Assembly: GCA_030037315.1 (NCBI GenBank)
Contig: JASHRM010000189.1
Span: 1 to 33,419 of the forward strand
Direction of reading: 5' to 3'
DNA: 33,419 nt
DNA from: Candidatus Acidiferrales bacterium
GTDB taxonomy: Bacteria > Acidobacteriota > Terriglobia > Acidiferrales > UBA7541
The notes below the pieces were generated by a model. That model was not told where the DNA came from. It saw nothing but the letters and a program-made list of their open reading frames with translations, and ran no database searches. Shown piece by piece: positions 30,369 through 33,419 of the stretch. Made by a program: the position numbers and the translations under genes. The first letter of the stretch is position 1, and every line of letters begins with the position of its first letter.

Positions 30369-32432
30369 TCAGGGATTGCCGGGCTTTGGCCCAGGAGGAT
30401 CAGCCTTCGGCAGTTCGGGTTTCACGGCTACAGCGGAAACGACCGTGGGTGTTTGCGGCTCCGCTGTTTTTGAAGAATCGTTCGCACCGCGGAGCGAGCC
30501 GTTGCCGGCGAGGAAGCGCATGGCAGTGGCGGCGAGGCCGTCAATTGCGCCTCCGCCGTTTCCTCCCGAAACGAGGATATCCGGCACAAATTTCGCCTTT
30601 CCTTCTGAAAGAGCTGCAATTACGTTGACCAGCGCGGTCGCATTCGGCCCCAGCGCTTCCACCTGGGCTTGGAATCCTTTCGCGCGCGCCAGACCAATTG
30701 CCTCGACTTCGGCTCCCTTTGCCGTTCCGGTCTGGCGGATGAATTCGGACTCGCCGATCGCCTCAGCGACGCGTGCGTCGGAATCATTTTTCTTTATGGA
30801 GACGCCGACTTTCGATCGCGCCAAATCCGCTTGCATGTCCGCAGTGCCCTTCGCCTGTTCCATTTCAATGCGCTCGTCCTGAGCCGCGCGCTGCTTTTTG
30901 AATGTCTCGATTTCCTGATTCGCGATTTCGCGATGGGTTAAGACCGTGACCAAATCCTCAGGCAGCACAACGTCCTGAATATAGACGCCCTTCGTTTCCA
31001 CTTGATATTGCGCAAGCTGCTCACGTATGTGCGCGAAGGCTTGTTCCTGGACCTGCTGGCGAGTTTCGATGAACTTGATTGCAGGCATGCTCTGCAAATT
31101 GTCGCGAAAATGATTGCCCACGGCGGCTTGAAGGACTTCGTTGACGAGATTCTTCATCGTGCCGACCATGGAAATGACCCGCGGCGCGTTTGTATCGGGC
31201 ACGTGTATCTGAACCTGTAAATCGATCCTGAAAATGAAACCCTCGCAGCTTTTGGCCACAATCTGCTGCAGTTGCGCGTCGAGGTTGTGCGCTTCGGAAA
31301 CGGCGTCCGCCCAATTCAGGTTCAAAATCGACGTCGGGACGATTTCCGCTTCGTAACAGCGCGGATTCAGCGGGTATTTTCCGGTGCGCAGGGCCTCTTC
31401 CCACACGCCTCGATGACCTGGCCGAACGAGCGAGCCATATTTGAAGTTCTCACCTGAAGTATCCTGCGTGACGAGGCCCACGTAGGCTTTGATGACGGCC
31501 ACTTGCCCTTGCTTGACCACCATCATCGGCACGCGCTCGACGCTAACGAGATAGGGATTCAATGCGTACGCGCCATAGAGCAGCGGATCGTGCTGCAAGC
31601 CGATTTTTCCGCCGCGATCGAGAAATGCCTGGAAATCCTGATAATTGTTGTGGAGTTCGTTCTTGCTTCCGAGCAGGGTCTCGATGATTTGCTGATCTGT
31701 TGAACCTTGCTTTTCCATCTGCTCCATGTCGGTGAAACCACCGAGGCGGCTGGCGATGTCGCCGGATGGAAGCGGATCACCCTCATAGGTCGTCACAATA
31801 CCGATCACGTCAACCGTGCCGTCTTTGCCTTGAGGCTGCGGCTCGATGCGGACAAGCTCAAGCTGTGTGGGGCTCAGGCCAAGGGCGTCTGGAGTAAGGT
31901 CGTGACCTCGCCCGACCTTATCGCGAATTTCGGGAGAAATCGGCAGGCCGTACACTTTGCTGCGCGTTACCACCAGAAAGCCGACGGGATGAATGGGGAC
32001 GAGCGTACCCGGAGGCAGAACCGGTCGCTGGACACCCTTTTGACCGCCATTTTGGACGAAATTCTTGAGGTCCGAAAAATTTCCGAACCCCGATCTGTAA
32101 ACAGCGGATTTGGCGCCGATAGGCAGCGCCGCCCCGACTTGGGCGATCACTACGCCGATTTGGCCCGCTGGAACCTGAACCCATGGATATTTGTCCACGG
32201 CATACAACAACCATGGTTTCCATCGCAATCCGGGCATCAGGAGTTCCGCTTGGTAGCCAGCCTCGCCCTCGAAAGCGATCGGGTTGTCTTTGGCAAGTTT
32301 TTTCCAGGAGAAGCGCTTGGTCACCAAGCCTATTTCGGTCGGCCCGATTCGGCGGATCGAATGAACGAGACTGAAAACAATCAGGATGAACGCAACGAAG
32401 CAAGCGAAGAACAAAACACTGTAGCCGTACAT
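30369..32432 (-). CDS. SPFH/flotillin-like membrane protein
   Basis: A 687-residue protein beginning with a transmembrane helix (YSVLFFACFVAFILIVFSLV, residues 4-23). An extended band-7/SPFH region follows (VPAGQIGVVIAQVG, then later FRIDLQVQIHVPDTNAPRVI). A Glu/Ala/Lys-rich coiled coil (REIANQEIETFKKQRAAQDE onward, roughly 500-600) is typical of flotillins. The flotillin-like end, VEALGPNATALVNVIAALS then FVPDILVSGG, precedes a Pro-rich tail. Such proteins form membrane scaffolds. The ATG at 32432 has GAGG 6 nt upstream; a TTG 23 codons earlier lacks a site. The middle of the protein (about 200-330) has an insertion relative to short flotillins. Confidence 0.88.
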   Translation of the reverse strand: MYGYSVLFFACFVAFILIVFSLVHSIRRIGPTEIGLVTKRFSWKKLAKDNPIAFEGEAGYQAELLMPGLRWKPWLLYAVDKYPWVQVPAGQIGVVIAQVGAALPIGAKSAVYRSGFGNFSDLKNFVQNGGQKGVQRPVLPPGTLVPIHPVGFLVVTRSKVYGLPISPEIRDKVGRGHDLTPDALGLSPTQLELVRIEPQPQGKDGTVDVIGIVTTYEGDPLPSGDIASRLGGFTDMEQMEKQGSTDQQIIETLLGSKNELHNNYQDFQAFLDRGGKIGLQHDPLLYGAYALNPYLVSVERVPMMVVKQGQVAVIKAYVGLVTQDTSGENFKYGSLVRPGHRGVWEEALRTGKYPLNPRCYEAEIVPTSILNLNWADAVSEAHNLDAQLQQIVAKSCEGFIFRIDLQVQIHVPDTNAPRVISMVGTMKNLVNEVLQAAVGNHFRDNLQSMPAIKFIETRQQVQEQAFAHIREQLAQYQVETKGVYIQDVVLPEDLVTVLTHREIANQEIETFKKQRAAQDERIEMEQAKGTADMQADLARSKVGVSIKKNDSDARVAEAIGESEFIRQTGTAKGAEVEAIGLARAKGFQAQVEALGPNATALVNVIAALSEGKAKFVPDILVSGGNGGGAIDGLAATAMRFLAGNGSLRGANDSSKTAEPQTPTVVSAVAVKPELPKADPPGPKPGNP

Positions 32433-32618
32433 TCTGCGCCTCGATTCTGGCCGTTCGCGGGGATTCGCCGACACGATATCCGCACGTAACTCACTCGTCA
32501 AGTCACGCGCTTCAAATGAATCGCCTGCGCCATCCAGTTCGCAGCTTTCGATATGTGATACGTATGCGAGGGAAAAATATTTCGGTACCGTCGCGGGAGA
32601 AGGCCCAGAAATTGGTGA

Positions 32619-32798
32619 TTAGAACGGCGTGTTGTCCTTTGTTTTCAACCGCCTGGCCGCGTCGTACTTGCACTCGGCAAGGGAGCCGCTTTGCGCGGCT
32701 GCCTTCGGCGGCGAGATCGACGACGTGGTTTGGGCATCCAGTTCACGCTCGAGAAACGCGCCGAGAGCCAGATCGGGCTCGATGAGAAGAATACGCAT
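32619..32798 (-). pseudogene. decayed response-regulator receiver domain
   Basis: An ATG at 32798 with AGGAG 7 nt upstream begins MRILLIEPDLALGAFLER, the standard start of an OmpR-type receiver domain. After ELDAQ the correct sequence continues in another frame (NHVVDLAAEGSRAKRL, about 32683-32730); adding one A to the AAA run at 32729-32731 would restore it. The original frame then resumes with LAECKYDA (32658-32681) and runs into RRLKTKDNTP, a segment that normally follows the phospho-acceptor strand, so the LDLxLP block with the phosphorylated Asp appears deleted. A stop follows at 32619. No output domain remains. Two indels and an internal deletion make it a pseudogene; family identification is by pattern only. 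Confidence 0.7.
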
Positions 32799-32927
32799 GG
32801 AGACTCCTGCGGAAGGGGGGAATAGAAACCCAGTTCCCAAGGGGAATTTCAAGTTATGAAAAAGCAAAAAGTGAGTCAAAAAGAATTTTCATGAGAGAAG
32901 CGCGATGTGCGGAATCGATGCGCCTGT

Positions 32928-33419
32928 TCAGGGCCGCGTCATTTTCTCTGGCCGGACTAATGCGTCGAATTCCTTTTCCGTCAGATAACCGAGTTGCAAC
33001 GCCGATTCACGCAAACTGAGTTTTTCGTGGTGCGCCTTCTTCGCGATTTCAGCGGCTTTGTCGTAACCGATTTTCGGATTGAGAGCTGTGACCAGCATCA
33101 GAGTGTTTTTCACATACTCACGAATACGATTCTCATCGACTTCGATTCCTACGGCGCAGTGCTCATTGAAGGACCGGCAGGAATCAGCGAGCAAACGAAC
33201 AGAATTCAGAAAATTAAAGATGATGACTGGCTTAAAGACATTCAGCTCGAAATTCCCCTGCGAGCCCGCGAAGCCGATGGTGGCGTCATTTCCCATCACC
33301 TGCGCGGCAACCATGGTCATCGCCTCGGACTGAGTTGGATTCACTTTGCCGGGCATGATCGACGAGCCAGGTTCGTTTTCCGGGATGGTCAACTCGCCGA
33401 GTCCCGCGCGCGGACCGGA
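32928..33419 (-). CDS. fumC: class II fumarate hydratase, C-terminal part
   Basis: The gene runs in from the right edge; 163 C-terminal residues are visible. [17 protein letters not shown] is the signature SS-loop of the fumarase/aspartase superfamily, which holds the catalytic Ser. [36 protein letters not shown] and [18 protein letters not shown] then [19 protein letters not shown] are characteristic of FumC rather than aspartase or argininosuccinate lyase. It converts fumarate to malate in the TCA cycle. The N-terminal two-thirds lie outside the window, so the start and upstream neighbours are unknown. Confidence 0.93.
   Translation of the reverse strand, partial: SGPRAGLGELTIPENEPGSSIMPGKVNPTQSEAMTMVAAQVMGNDATIGFAGSQGNFELNVFKPVIIFNFLNSVRLLADSCRSFNEHCAVGIEVDENRIREYVKNTLMLVTALNPKIGYDKAAEIAKKAHHEKLSLRESALQLGYLTEKEFDALVRPEKMTRP

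Noticed and set aside
32433-32501. Upstream TTG start for the SPFH protein
   Set aside because: No ribosome site; the ATG at 32432 has GAGG at good spacing and starts right before the membrane helix.

Overview
The window looks like chromosomal DNA of a soil Acidobacteriota (Terriglobia-like) bacterium. Reasons: moderately GC-rich sequence; a large Gly/Ser/Thr-rich lipoprotein with Ig-like and repeated glycine-rich modules; a FecR-like exported protein; a TlpA protein with a C-terminal cysteine cluster; a bactofilin; and secreted peptidases and ester hydrolases of kinds common there. This assignment is inference from gene style, because no taxonomic marker gene is present. I see no CRISPR array, insertion sequence, integrase, rRNA or phage genes. 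One tRNA gene is present, tRNA-Ser(CGA).

Layout. 1-1851 (minus): a type III polyketide synthase followed by a flavoprotein oxidoreductase cut by the window edge; together they resemble alkylresorcinol/alkylquinone gene pairs. 2066-3871: a sodium:solute symporter. 3962-4481 (minus): two small, apparently coupled ORFs ending in an intrinsic terminator. 4689-5330 (plus): a DedA membrane protein, convergent with a large repeat lipoprotein (5600-7876). 8141-11212 (minus): galT, a DUF218 protein, a bactofilin with its own promoter, and a degenerate methyltransferase. 11392-15067 (plus): an APC permease, a DUF4139 exported protein and tadA, convergent with an MscS-type channel (15075-17084).

17188-24163 is the metabolic centrepiece. 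A minus-strand operon reads ligJ (4-oxalomesaconate hydratase), a MetE-like zinc methyltransferase, a LigB/DesZ-type extradiol dioxygenase, and two RraA-type aldolases. It is divergent from an MFS transporter followed by a second amidohydrolase. The gene set fits uptake and ring cleavage of gallate or 3-O-methylgallate: dioxygenase to 4-oxalomesaconate, hydratase to 4-carboxy-4-hydroxy-2-oxoadipate, aldolase to pyruvate plus oxaloacetate. The MetE-like protein is a candidate for handling methoxyl-derived methyl groups. Both sides of the divergent intergenic region carry TTGACA -35 boxes with 17-nt spacers.

24215-33419: tRNA-Ser, a FecR-like exported protein behind a good promoter, a secreted isoaspartyl peptidase, an alpha-amino-acid ester hydrolase, a periplasmic-binding-fold protein without a signal peptide, a TlpA thioredoxin with a five-cysteine tail, a flotillin-like SPFH protein whose stop codon abuts that of tlpA, a decayed response-regulator gene, and the C-terminal part of a class II fumarase.
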